Source: Nothophoma quercina
Taxonomy: Eukaryota > Ascomycota > Dothideomycetes > Pleosporales > Didymellaceae
Assembly (NCBI GenBank): GCA_021642125.1
Contig: JAKIXB010000013.1
Span: forward strand, 845,932 to 909,931
DNA: 64,000 bases
Reading direction: 5' to 3'
Shown here: piece by piece, positions 43,556 to 53,195 of the stretch
Numbering within the stretch: position 1 is the stretch's first letter
How the letters are laid out: each line of letters opens with the position of its first letter
Program-made: the position numbers and the translations under genes
The notes under the pieces: model-generated
What the model saw: only the letters and a program-made list of their open reading frames with translations
The model's database searches: none
Told to the model about the DNA's origin: nothing

Positions 43556-44854
43556 ATGCAGCCGTATGAGCATAGCCCTCTGGACATCAGGACCAATGAG
43601 ATCCGCCTTCTTCGCATTAGGAAGCTGGATGACGGCAATCCTGATTCGATAACACTCCAACTACGACACACAAACCTTGACGATAAGAGACCCTTCAACG
43701 CCCTGTCTTACGTTTGGGGCCAAGAACTTAATTGCAGTGAGATCATCATTGACGATAGCACCTCTCAAGGCTCTCTCAGCGTGCGACAGAACCTACTCTA
43801 TCTCCTACTGTCCGCTCGCCAACTTACCGCGGACTGGAGCTCAGATTGGATCTGGATTGATCAAATCTGCATCAACCAAAGCGACCATACTGAACGATGT
43901 CACCAAGTGAGCTTGATGGATAAGATATATTCCACTGCCCAAAGGACGATAATCTGGCTGGGAGACTTTCGTCATGACATCACCAACTCCGCTTCTGAGG
44001 AGGAGAGAAGCCACCTTGCGAGACGAATATTCAGTTCTCGAATTCTTCCATCGCCGCAGGTCTTTCTCAAAAGGCTAGGACGACAAGAGACCGATCCCAG
44101 CGTGTGTCTGCTCAGGAGGTTTTCAGGCGAAACGTTGATCGAGACGCTCATAAGTCCCTATTGGTGGAGGGTCTGGATCATTCAAGAGATCGTGTTGGCA
44201 TCTAAGGCCAGTGTGCTGCTGGGGGGAAGTGTTTGGGATTTGGAGGATCTTCACTTTGTTCTGGCTACACTGACAAACAACATTGATTGTCCAGAAATGA
44301 AGAGTTGGAAAGGAGTAATCAGTCAGCTAGAAGCGCTCAAAGAGCGACTCCGATTTTTCCAGGCTGCTCGTTTGTCACAGCAGTTGACACTAGATTCAGA
44401 AGCCCAAGGCAGAAAACCTAAGATCCTCATCACATGGGATGCAGTACTGGCCTTGTCTCTTGGCACAAATTGTACTATCCCGATCGATCGGGTCTATGCC
44501 ATGATGGGATTTCTTCCTAAGGGTTTACGGTTTCATCCTGACTACACCATGACTCACAATGAGGTGCTCAGCAACGTCCTGCAAAAGCAGATATCATTCC
44601 CGGGAAGTTCTGCAGGCGGGATATGGGAGACTCTTGACTTGATCCTCAAGTTTTGGGAAGGGAACATCAGTTCTGAGTATGTACGCCCGGCAGGAACCAT
44701 ACCAGAACCGCACTTCAATCTCGGCGGCGAGCTTGATTACTCAAGACTTACGGAGATAACCGAGCACAATATTCGACTTGTTCTGAAAGACTTCAGTCTG
44801 TCAGTACCTGTCGAGCCTTCAAATGCTTATCGAAGGCTTTGCCACGGTGTGTAG
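43556..44854 (+). CDS. HET-domain protein, short subfamily (copy 3)
   Basis: Intronless, 432 aa from the ATG at 43556. N-terminus MQPYEHSPLDIRTNEIRLLRI matches copies 1 and 2. HET blocks are complete: FNALSYVWG (47-54), DWIWIDQICINQSDH (97-111), CHQVSLMDKIYSTAQRTIIWLG and YWWRVWIIQEIVLASK. Then DRVYAMMGFLPKGLRFHPDY, LQKQISFPGS and EYVRPAGTIPEP, and the C-terminal EITEHNIRLVLKDFSLS that aligns with copies 1 and 2. It lies 1 kb from copy 2 on the same strand, so the pair may be a tandem duplication with strong divergence, while copy 1 sits 9 kb away across core genes on the other strand. Confidence 0.9.
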   Translation: MQPYEHSPLDIRTNEIRLLRIRKLDDGNPDSITLQLRHTNLDDKRPFNALSYVWGQELNCSEIIIDDSTSQGSLSVRQNLLYLLLSARQLTADWSSDWIWIDQICINQSDHTERCHQVSLMDKIYSTAQRTIIWLGDFRHDITNSASEEERSHLARRIFSSRILPSPQVFLKRLGRQETDPSVCLLRRFSGETLIETLISPYWWRVWIIQEIVLASKASVLLGGSVWDLEDLHFVLATLTNNIDCPEMKSWKGVISQLEALKERLRFFQAARLSQQLTLDSEAQGRKPKILITWDAVLALSLGTNCTIPIDRVYAMMGFLPKGLRFHPDYTMTHNEVLSNVLQKQISFPGSSAGGIWETLDLILKFWEGNISSEYVRPAGTIPEPHFNLGGELDYSRLTEITEHNIRLVLKDFSLSVPVEPSNAYRRLCHGV

Positions 44855-45986
44855 AAGTATCAAGCGAGCCAGGTAACAGAGACGCTCAGACTAGCAATAA
44901 ATTCCGATACAGAGCCGAGACTACAAAGTAATAAGGCCACAAATTTCCGGCAGTCTCAGACCATACAGGGCCTCATAGCCTTACTTTGCCCAAGCGTACC
45001 ATGCTATGCACTACCATCTTGTCAATGGGGATTCACTCTCCAGATCAATGTTTTGGATGACCTCAAGCATTCTCCTCACCCCTTCTGTACCTGCGGTCTG
45101 ATCGGTATCTAGCGATACATGTCAATTCGACATCCATGAACATGTTAAATGCCCAAAGATTACAGCCCAATGCAAATCAACAGCATGGGGACAGAGTCCG
45201 GACTCTTATAGTATGCATACATGATTTTCCAATCCTTCGAGGTAGCAGGAACAACATTCAATGTTGTGTAGGCCAGACATTGTCTGAGCTCTACACGCGC
45301 TGGATCTTCACGCTCTTGAATGCCTCAATCCTCAATCAGATCTGCACACATTACCCCGACAGCACAAGAAGGTAACCTGTCGGCTTCGTTGAGAATTCAA
45401 CCTGTAAATCCTACCTGGCCGGCCGGCCAAGACGTTCAGTCGCAGCTCGATGCTGCCTCATGTGAGATAGTGACTGCAGACTGCACATCACGTGCTCCTT
45501 GGACCAATTAAGGATCGCTCTGAAACTACTACCTTGACTTTTCAACGGTATCTGCGAAGAGTGATTTGAATCTTTGGTTCATGTTGGACATGAAGTCTGT
45601 ACGAAATCACGGAACCGGATCATAACAAGGGCCTGAAGTGATTTTGGATGTGTTTTGTAAGAGAAATTCCACGTCTGCATTTCCCAAGTGGTGATCTTCT
45701 TGATCTGACGCTCGATCATTGATGAACCCAAGTGTTCTCGTGAGTTTGAAATTACATCCCAAGATACAGGACTAGAGCGGAGTAAAGAACGACGATCTTC
45801 GATCGAAAAAAATCCTTCTCAAAACACTGAACAAGTCGTTGACAACACCGAAGAAGGAACAGCATATACCTTGTGATCCAATTACCTTGACAAAAGCTCC
45901 AGCACGTTACCCGACATATAAGGCCGGAACGCGATGTGGAGTCAAATGGATGCATCCGCCATGCCTCTAAATGTCCAGAAAGCCTC
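44855..45986. other. Intergenic, no gene seen
   Basis: About 1.1 kb of gene-poor sequence. It includes a CCTGGCCGGCCGGCC palindromic cluster near 45415. Open frames are short and unlike known families. Confidence 0.4.
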
Positions 45987-47682
45987 TCATGCGTTTGATT
46001 GCTTGCTGGATTCGGCCTTTTCGGATAAAAAAGGCTCTTTGGTAGGACCGTTTCGTATACTGCTGCTCATGGAAAGGGTTCTTCCTGGCCTCTGCCGAGC
46101 CCTCGAAGGCCCATCCTCGGCAGAGCGAACATTGCGGCGCTCTTCTTTAAACAAAGCACTGATCTGGCTCTTCCGAACGATGGTACCTGGAGCGATGCAC
46201 TTGTCTTCGTTACCAACGAGCAAGATCTTTGGAAAAAGTAGGACAACGTCTTCCTCATCTCCTTGCATCGGACTTTGTGTCGACTCGCTCTCCGCAACAT
46301 TTGCGACAGCCCAATCGAATTCTTTGCCTTGGAAATCTTCGAAGCTGGACTCGAAAACCTTCGTGCTGTACTGAACGTCGCTCCAAAGCTCATGTACACT
46401 GCTCAAAAGACCCTCCAGTGTATTCACGAAGTCCAGGTGGTCTTCCCGACTGATTATTTGTTCAACTCCTCGCTCTCTCATCACATCCTCAGCGATCCTT
46501 CTGCTCAACTCGGCCTTGGCGTTTTCTCGTTCACCGGCCAACACTGCGAGAAGCATGCCTCTCACTACCCTCTCTCTCCTAGCATCAGTTCGTGCAAGAC
46601 TGTAGAGAATACTGCTGAGAGGCCATTTGCCGTTGGAAATTTGGTATGTTGGCTGTAGCAGATGCTTGTCGATAGTGTCGGCTATGATCGCGAGCACCTT
46701 GACAACTCGCAACTCTTTCGCAATATCTGAATTGGACTTGGGCAACGGCCTATTCGTCAGAAAATGAGCAGCATCATCCAGGTCGCCCCAATCTCCCTAA
46801 AGGTATGTGTCAGTAGCTGTACATATTTTCATGTGCGACGCGCACATACCAGCAGTATGCTCTCTGGAAGATTGTCGCCAACAAACCTCCTTACTAGGAG
46901 GGTTAGAGACACCCAGATCTTCTCGATTTCGTGCGCTCTAAACAATGGTTAGCAACGAATCCTACTTTGAACTCACTGGACACTTACACCGTATTCGTGT
47001 CGACATTCTTCAGTAAAACGGAATAACTTCTCATTTCGTCCAGTTGAAGCTTTGTCGCGTTCAGAGTCTTTTCGATCTGCGTACTATTCTGTCTTGTCTG
47101 CTCAAGGGCCTTGGTCAGATTAGCGGTCTCGGTTTGATTTTTTCGCAATGTTGTTGACAGGCTTTCGATCCTGGCTTGATCGTCTTGACTCGATTTCTTC
47201 AGCTGTGCAACTTGAAGCTCTGTTTCTTTGAGCTTTGTCTTTGCGGTCTTGTAGAGATCTTCGACCTTGCGCCCTGCAGTCTTCAAGGCTGTCTCCTTCT
47301 CTTCGAAACCGACTATCGATTTGTCTTTCTCTGCAAGAAGATTGTCCAGGTCTGCAATTCGTTTCTGAAAATCGGCCTCCACCTTCCGAAATTGATCATA
47401 CTTTTCTTGGTATAGATCCAAGCTCTTTCTCAGCTCGTTTTTGTGGGACACGCGCTCGCGTTCGTGAGTCTCATCGGCTAGCTTCAATGCCTTCTCTCGC
47501 TCTCGCAAATCCGCTTCTAGTCGTGGAATGCGATCGACCACTTCTGCGAGATTTCGGTATGCGGGCTCCGAGCTGAAAGCCGTCACCGCGTTCTGGAATT
47601 GTCGTGCTATCTCGACCGCTTCTTCGGGGGAGGCAATGACGGAATCTCTCCTTGAAGGTTTCTGACTTCCATTTGTAGCCAT
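45987..47682 (-). CDS. Coiled-coil protein of unknown function
   Basis: Three exons on minus, 47682-46988, 46937-46850 and 46796-45987, give 530 aa. Start at the ATG at 47682 (MATNGSQKPSRRDSV). Residues about 45-230 are a long charged coiled coil (for example RIPRLEADLREREKALKLADE and DNLLAEKDKSIVGFEEKETALK). After that comes a compact, more hydrophobic region: HEIEKIWVSLTLLVRRFVGD, GDWGDLDDAAHF and LPLSSILYSLARTDARRERVVRGMLLAVLAG, with LRKRIAEDV-like helices, then an acidic stretch EEDVVLLFPKILLVGNED and a Ser/Arg-rich tail. I do not recognise a named family; I have seen similar lineage-specific fungal proteins with this coiled coil plus C-terminal layout but cannot assign a role. Both introns have strong splice signals (GTAAGT-like donors, CTAAC/CTGAC branch). 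Confidence 0.82.
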
Positions 47683-49234
47683 GATGTGCAATGGGCTGTA
47701 ATGATATTCTATTTCTCCAGCGATGAGTAGTACGGCTATATATACGTCTCCGACTTCTTTCTTATCTCTGCCTCACTCTTCGGGCCAGAAATCAAAATCT
47801 TTGGTGATCGCTGCAATTGTTTCACCGGGAACTCCATGACGATCAACCCTTCACAAACTCATGCGACATCATGTCCACCCGCATTATTCGATAAGCCACA
47901 AAGACTGAGTTCATGTGTGATTCTCCCCTACGTGGGTAAACATCATTCGCTTATGTTCGCAGGACATCGGCGACGATACGCTGGAAGTCTCATTGAGGCA
48001 CGTGCGATTTCACTACATGAAGCTGTGGATTGGCTGGCTCGTTGAAGCGAATATGTTTTACTTACCTACGATCTCGAATCCATAGCAAGCGTCGGCCAAC
48101 AGATGCGCACCACGTCGCGCATCAGGCTGAAGGAACGGCTGCGGTGGAAGGCTGCCATCGTCCCCCGGGCCGCTCCCGCACTTTTGCGAACGCCTCACTC
48201 TTCGGCCTTCGACCTATGAGATCGGAGTAAGCGATTGGATTCTAGCCCTCTTTGTCATGACTTCAGATGAGTTGCAAGAGGGGTTCATGCAAAGCATGCT
48301 ACCCACTTCGTATGACGCTATGATAGCACTACGCCAGTGACCAATCAGAATCTTCAAACAGACATCCTCACTATATACGCCCAGTTCGCGCAAGACAGTA
48401 TCTTGTACAAGACCCCCGCAGAGACGCATGGCTTAGCTCTCGCTGTGCCGCAATCCTGCAGACGGCACGCCACGTCAACTCACGCTAACACCATTCTCAT
48501 GTGCAGGGATACTGGCAGCTCGACAAACCATATGTAAGGTGGCAGATAGCTTCCCGTTCCTTGGCCGTCTAGGTCGGAAAAAGTTGTATATGTTATTCAC
48601 CCGGGCGTATGCCGCAAGGCTGAACTTGAGATATATTGCGTGATCAACTGTGAGCCTGGTTGTTACATCATCAAATAGTAGTACAGCAAAGTCCCTGGCA
48701 GTATACCGAACTGTGAACATGCACTACATCGTCATACACAAAATCACGTATCTAATTGACAACGCTTATGACTGGGCAGGGTTGTGATTTGGGCACAAAC
48801 ATTGTTCGATGTCCATGGTCTGCCGGAGACGAGTTCGACTGATGACGTTTTCAGCCTTGCTGTACTCAAATGCACATACACCAACACTGCTTCACCGGTT
48901 TATGCATGCAACAAGTCGGCCCGATACTCACCGGAGAGATATTGTGTGCTATACAAAGCTGGATATTGACATGAGCACGCTGTAAGAGTGAATATTCGAG
49001 CCTGGCGTGAATACCGGTGAGTCTTGCGTGGACTCACCGGTATCGATGCCAGGTTCAAAGACTCCCTTTCAGATATTTGACTTAGTATAACTACTAGATA
49101 CAAAGCGTGAATGGGGAGATCTTCTCTTTATTTTTTCTCCTTCTCACAAACGTACTATTCCCAATTAATTGAATGCAAATCCAGCCTGCCGAAAATCTTC
49201 AAAAAAAGACTGTTGTTTCATTTACGGGGCAAGA
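47683..49234. other. Gene-poor stretch of 1.55 kb
   Basis: Upstream flank of the coiled-coil gene and of the dsRBD-like gene. No family-like frame on either strand. A strong hairpin at 48995-49059 is listed separately. Confidence 0.4.
48995..49059. repeat. Hairpin-forming inverted repeat with 29-nt arms
   Basis: Left arm 48995-49023 and right arm 49031-49059 flank a 7-nt loop. The inner 13 nt (ATACCGGTGAGTC and its reverse complement) pair perfectly and 24 of 29 arm positions match overall. It is intergenic, about 180 bp upstream of the dsRBD-like gene. It could be a small non-coding RNA, a regulatory cruciform or part of a small mobile element. Confidence 0.7.
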
Positions 49235-50220
49235 ATGAACGCTGAGAATAACTCTGGTAGGACGAAGTTCCATTTGCCAACGATCTATTTTAAGTAACTG
49301 AGTAGCAGAAGTGGACCTAGACGTCGCCATTGACGGTATCCTGTACGCCCAAGGCAAGTCGACCCTCTGTAACTTACTATGTCTCGTTTGGCTGACACAA
49401 GTATGACCAGATTTCAAAACGTGGTTTGGAAAGTCAACGTTCGACAGCGCTCTTGCCGAAATCATCCAGCGGGAACATGATGGAGACCCGTCGTTTAGTT
49501 TGCTTGTAGGTTTACAGCTTTACGTATACATCTGAGCTAACTTTATGCGAGGATGTCTTGCGGCTAGTCGAAGCATTGTACATGGAGGATGTCGCTATGA
49601 CTTTCGAGAAGCGGAGTAGCGCACGACTGAACCATGCCGACTTCTACAGCTACATTCATCGCATCCGAGCTAACTCAGAGAAAGAAGAATGGGAGGGATT
49701 CTTCAAAAAGTTGTTATCCCGTATCATTATCAGTTGCAAGAGACTTCGGAGAAGCGACAGCCCTAGGATTCACGACACGATGCCTGCCAGACCCCGTCGC
49801 GACCTTGAAAGTCACAGTCCTCCAGGATCCAGACCGCTCACATCCGGCCCATCTTCTGCGTCCTCTTCTTCTTCGTCCCGGAGCGGAAGGTCGAATGATC
49901 CGCTGGAGGTGCCAGGATCTTTTCCTCGCGCTTCAGATGCGTCACATATCAATCAGAGTCCGGCTGCTCGTCAAGACACGGACGATATGCCTAGGTATAC
50001 TACAGCTCTCCAATGGCATGTCGATGTCGAAGGAGGCAACCTGAAGTATCAGTACGAGTCTTTGAGCCTAACTCCCTCTGTCTTTCGATGTACCCTCAAT
50101 TATGAAGGACTATGGACCCACGGAACAGGTCCCAGTAAGCAAGAAGCGAAGCATGCTGCATCTAGACAGATGTGTTCGAGGTTGAACTTGAGCTTAGACA
50201 GGAATGCTAATCGGGTCTGA
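49235..50220 (+). CDS. Small protein with a C-terminal dsRNA-binding-like domain
   Basis: Four exons, 49235-49256, 49309-49353, 49411-49505 and 49552-50220, give 276 aa. The second intron starts GCAAGT after AAG, an ideal GC donor, and ends ACCAG; with it the frame reads MNAENNSEVDLDV, GILYAQDFKTWFGKSTFDS and PSFSLLDVLRLVEAL without a break. Residues 1-115 are an unrecognised mixed alpha/beta part. A Ser/Pro-rich linker (140-190) follows. Residues about 203-266 look like a dsRBD: LQWHVDVEGGNLKYQYESLS, FRCTLNYEGLWTHGTG and GPSKQEAKHAASRQMCSRL, where GxGxSKxEAKxxAA is the RNA-backbone-contacting helix. Expected to bind double-stranded RNA. It lies 532 bp upstream of the HET-deaminase gene on the same strand. 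Confidence 0.75.
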
Positions 50221-50752
50221 GGCGAGCACTTTCGCTGAACCTTTTCGGACAGCCCAATGCAAGATCAAACTTGTGGATTTCAAGGTTTCTTGGTCTTGTC
50301 TTGTTATTCATCTTCTAGTTTTATAAATGGAAGGGTTGCTTGAAACGTGAATCCTCGTTCAAATACCGGACATCTGATATATCTGTACTAGACCATCGCA
50401 AATGTCATACTGCCTTATTCGCTTGAAGAACGTGGCATCATTACGAGCCAACAAACCGTACCCATATCGAGAGCTTTGTGTGACATCCACGATCATCATA
50501 ACCTTGCGCCCGGTCGTCACGTTTCCAGTTCCGATGCTAGGGTCTATTCATGACTAGTGTTAATCCATGGCGCAGGGAAGTATTGGATTTATGCATGCAC
50601 TGCCACTTAGCGACGTCAGGAGCTCCTTTCTCTTCACCGGTGAAACATCTGTTGTACTTATAAACCGCTTCATCTTCGATGAAGAAGTGTCAATCAACTC
50701 CCAACCAACAGCTTTTTTACCTCACACAGATCCACCATCGTATCTCATTGAT
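50221..50752. other. Intergenic between dsRBD-like and HET-deaminase genes
   Basis: 3' flank of one gene and promoter of the next. The frame of the HET-deaminase gene is open upstream to an ATG at 50567, but that extension is not HET-like. Confidence 0.45.
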
Positions 50753-53195
50753 ATGTATCTGTTGCGGGTCATCGACAGCCATTTTACTTTGGATCGTTTT
50801 CCAGGAACGAACAAGCCGCCGTACGCAATACTCTCACACAGGTGGGAGGATGATGATGAAGAAGTCAACTACCAGGATATCAGATCGGGAACCGGTCGTG
50901 GAAAGAAAGGCTTCGAAAAGCTGCAATTCTGTTCGAATCAGGCCGCTCGAGATGGGTTGACCTACTTCTGGGTCGATACCTGCTGCATTGACAAGACAAA
51001 CAGCTCGGAGCTTTCTGAGGCTATTGTGTCTATGTTCAAATGGTATCAGAGGGCAGAGAGATGCTATGTGTATCTGTCGGACGTGTCATCGGACGGACGG
51101 GACATGGCCCAGTTACAGAGATGGAACCTTGCATTCAAAAGAAGCAAGTGGTTTACCCGCGGTTGGACGCTCCAAGAACTCATTGCTCCAAAGTCTGTGG
51201 AATTCTTCTCGAAAGAGCGGCACTTGCTGGGGAACAAGCATGATATGTTAGAGCAAGTCTCTGACGCAACCGGCATACCCAGGGAGGCGATAACGGGAAA
51301 GCCCCTATTCCAGTTCAGCTTCGATGAACGAATTTCGTGGATGACGCATCGCCACACGCAACGCCCAGAGGACCGTGCTTATTCTTTGTCCGGTCTCTTG
51401 GACATCTATTTGATGCCTCAGTACGGCGAGGAGTATGACAACGCCATGAAACGGCTTGAAGACGAGTTCTTTTCCGTTAGGTGCTTCCCAGGTCGCACGA
51501 AGGCGAATTTCTCCACGAATCGCAAGCCCTCCAAAGGAGCACAACAGATGAATCGACCAGATAGGTTCTCTCAGAAACGTCCTCTGTGTCGTTCCTATGA
51601 GCCTCTGGTCCTCCTGTATACCCTGGGAAGCACTGACGAGGATTACATTCACACGATGCTTCCAACCGAGGAAGATACTCTATATCTACCGCCGAAAACA
51701 ACCATGCGAAAATTCCTCGAGGATCTAGCGTACGTCTGTGACTATGACATAGGTCACGATACTGTGACAGCAATTGGTATGCAATCATCATCCCAGAAGA
51801 ACATCCTGTGGATCGCGTCCAATTCACCCCCTGCAAGACAAATCATCAGCTTCGTCAACGCACGTCTGAATGATGTGAAGCAAATATCGACTGCAGTTGG
51901 AATTGATCAGCGAACGAAGACTGAAGAATTCATCGAAACGTGCGTGGAATTTGCAGCCCCACAGATCGAGGACGAAATGAGCCGCCTCTTAGCTGCTTTC
52001 CAGAGCTGTAAAGCTTATCTTGAGGAGCACCATCAAGATGAAGGTGAGTCTATCCATAATTTTTGTTCCCTATTTGATAGGCGTTCTGTCCATTACTCAC
52101 ACTCTCCGATCAGTTTTCAAGCTTGTCCAGTGGATGGCTCACTGCGCCTCGCAGCGAACACTCATGGATTTCTGTCGCTCAGCCTATGAGTGCCAGAAGT
52201 CCACGTACATGTACACCCTTGCACGGCTAAGTCTAAAAGCTCGCAACGACAAACGTCTGAACGCCTATGAAGGTCCATTCGACGATGTCCGTCGTCACCT
52301 AAAGCAACTCGGACGGCGTTTTCAAGCGGCAAAAGCGCTGCTTACTTATGGCGCTAGACTCTCCGAGCTGACAGGTAGGCTGGAGATTCATCCTATTGAC
52401 ACGCCATCAGCGCAAAGACTGCCGCCAGTCGATATGTTGACCAAATTCGACAGCATTGCCGTGAGGATGTTCTCGAAAGACTCTCCAGATCTCAGTCGCT
52501 ACCAGCAGGCTCTTGGGGAAATGGATGAAACAAACAACCTTTTTGACCATTTCCTACACAACTACCGGTCTGGCGACGCAAGACCGTATGTCCATGCAGA
52601 GATACAGGTTCTGGACTGGTTCCACACACGTCGACTCTTGTTTGTTGGAGATGATCCTTTCATTGCATGCAGCAGACCGGTATGTTTATCATGTCTGAGC
52701 TACTTCAAGTCACATCCGGGACGGTTCGTCGAACCTTACTCTGATCACGAGACCTGTCTAAGTTGGCGGCCACCTGTGCTTGACACGGATGTCAACCGCG
52801 AAATTTGGAATGAACAGAGGGATACGCTCATCTCGATGACCAGAAGCATTCGGAAGGAAGCTTGCCATCAGATAATAAAGAAGTCCTCGTCTTCGACCAG
52901 TCGCTTAGACTTCCCGAACAGAGCCTCGAGCTTTGAGGAGTCAGAGCAGTGTTCAGCGGAGTCAACAGGCATATCCGACCTGCTTTCTCGATTTCGAGCA
53001 CTCGTTGTCTCTCACTGCCAAAGAAACAAAGAGGGCAAAAAGTTGCGATCGTCGGGAGAATTGTCGCCGACCGCATCTTCACCTAGCTCATGGGAAGCAA
53101 TTTCCCGCAATTTTTGGGTTTCGAATTTATCAAGACAATCATTCTTGAATGGTCCAGAGAATAACTCAGACCAAGAGGGAGGCGTTTCGCTGTAG
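50753..53195 (+). CDS. HET domain fused to an OTT_1508-type deaminase-like domain
   Basis: Two exons, 50753-52043 and 52114-53195, give 790 aa. The start at 50753 (MYLLRVIDSHFTLDRF) is typical for HetE-type HET proteins; an in-frame ATG at 50567 would add 62 residues. HET part (about 1-236): PPYAILSHRWEDDDEEV, YFWVDTCCIDKTNSSELSEA, MFKWYQRAERCYVYLSDV, SKWFTRGWTLQELIAP, RPEDRAYSLSGLLDI. Middle part: KFLEDLAYVCDYDIGHDTVTA, ILWIASN, and a helical region. Deaminase-like part (about 575-665): YVHAEIQVL with zinc His591 and Glu593, then FIACSRPVCLSCLSYF with Cys621 and Cys624, then HETCLSWRPP. This HAE plus CxxC layout is that of the OTT_1508 deaminase group. The join lies inside exon 1, so it is not a splicing artefact of annotation. 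Substrate (base in RNA, DNA or nucleotide) is unknown. Confidence 0.83.
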
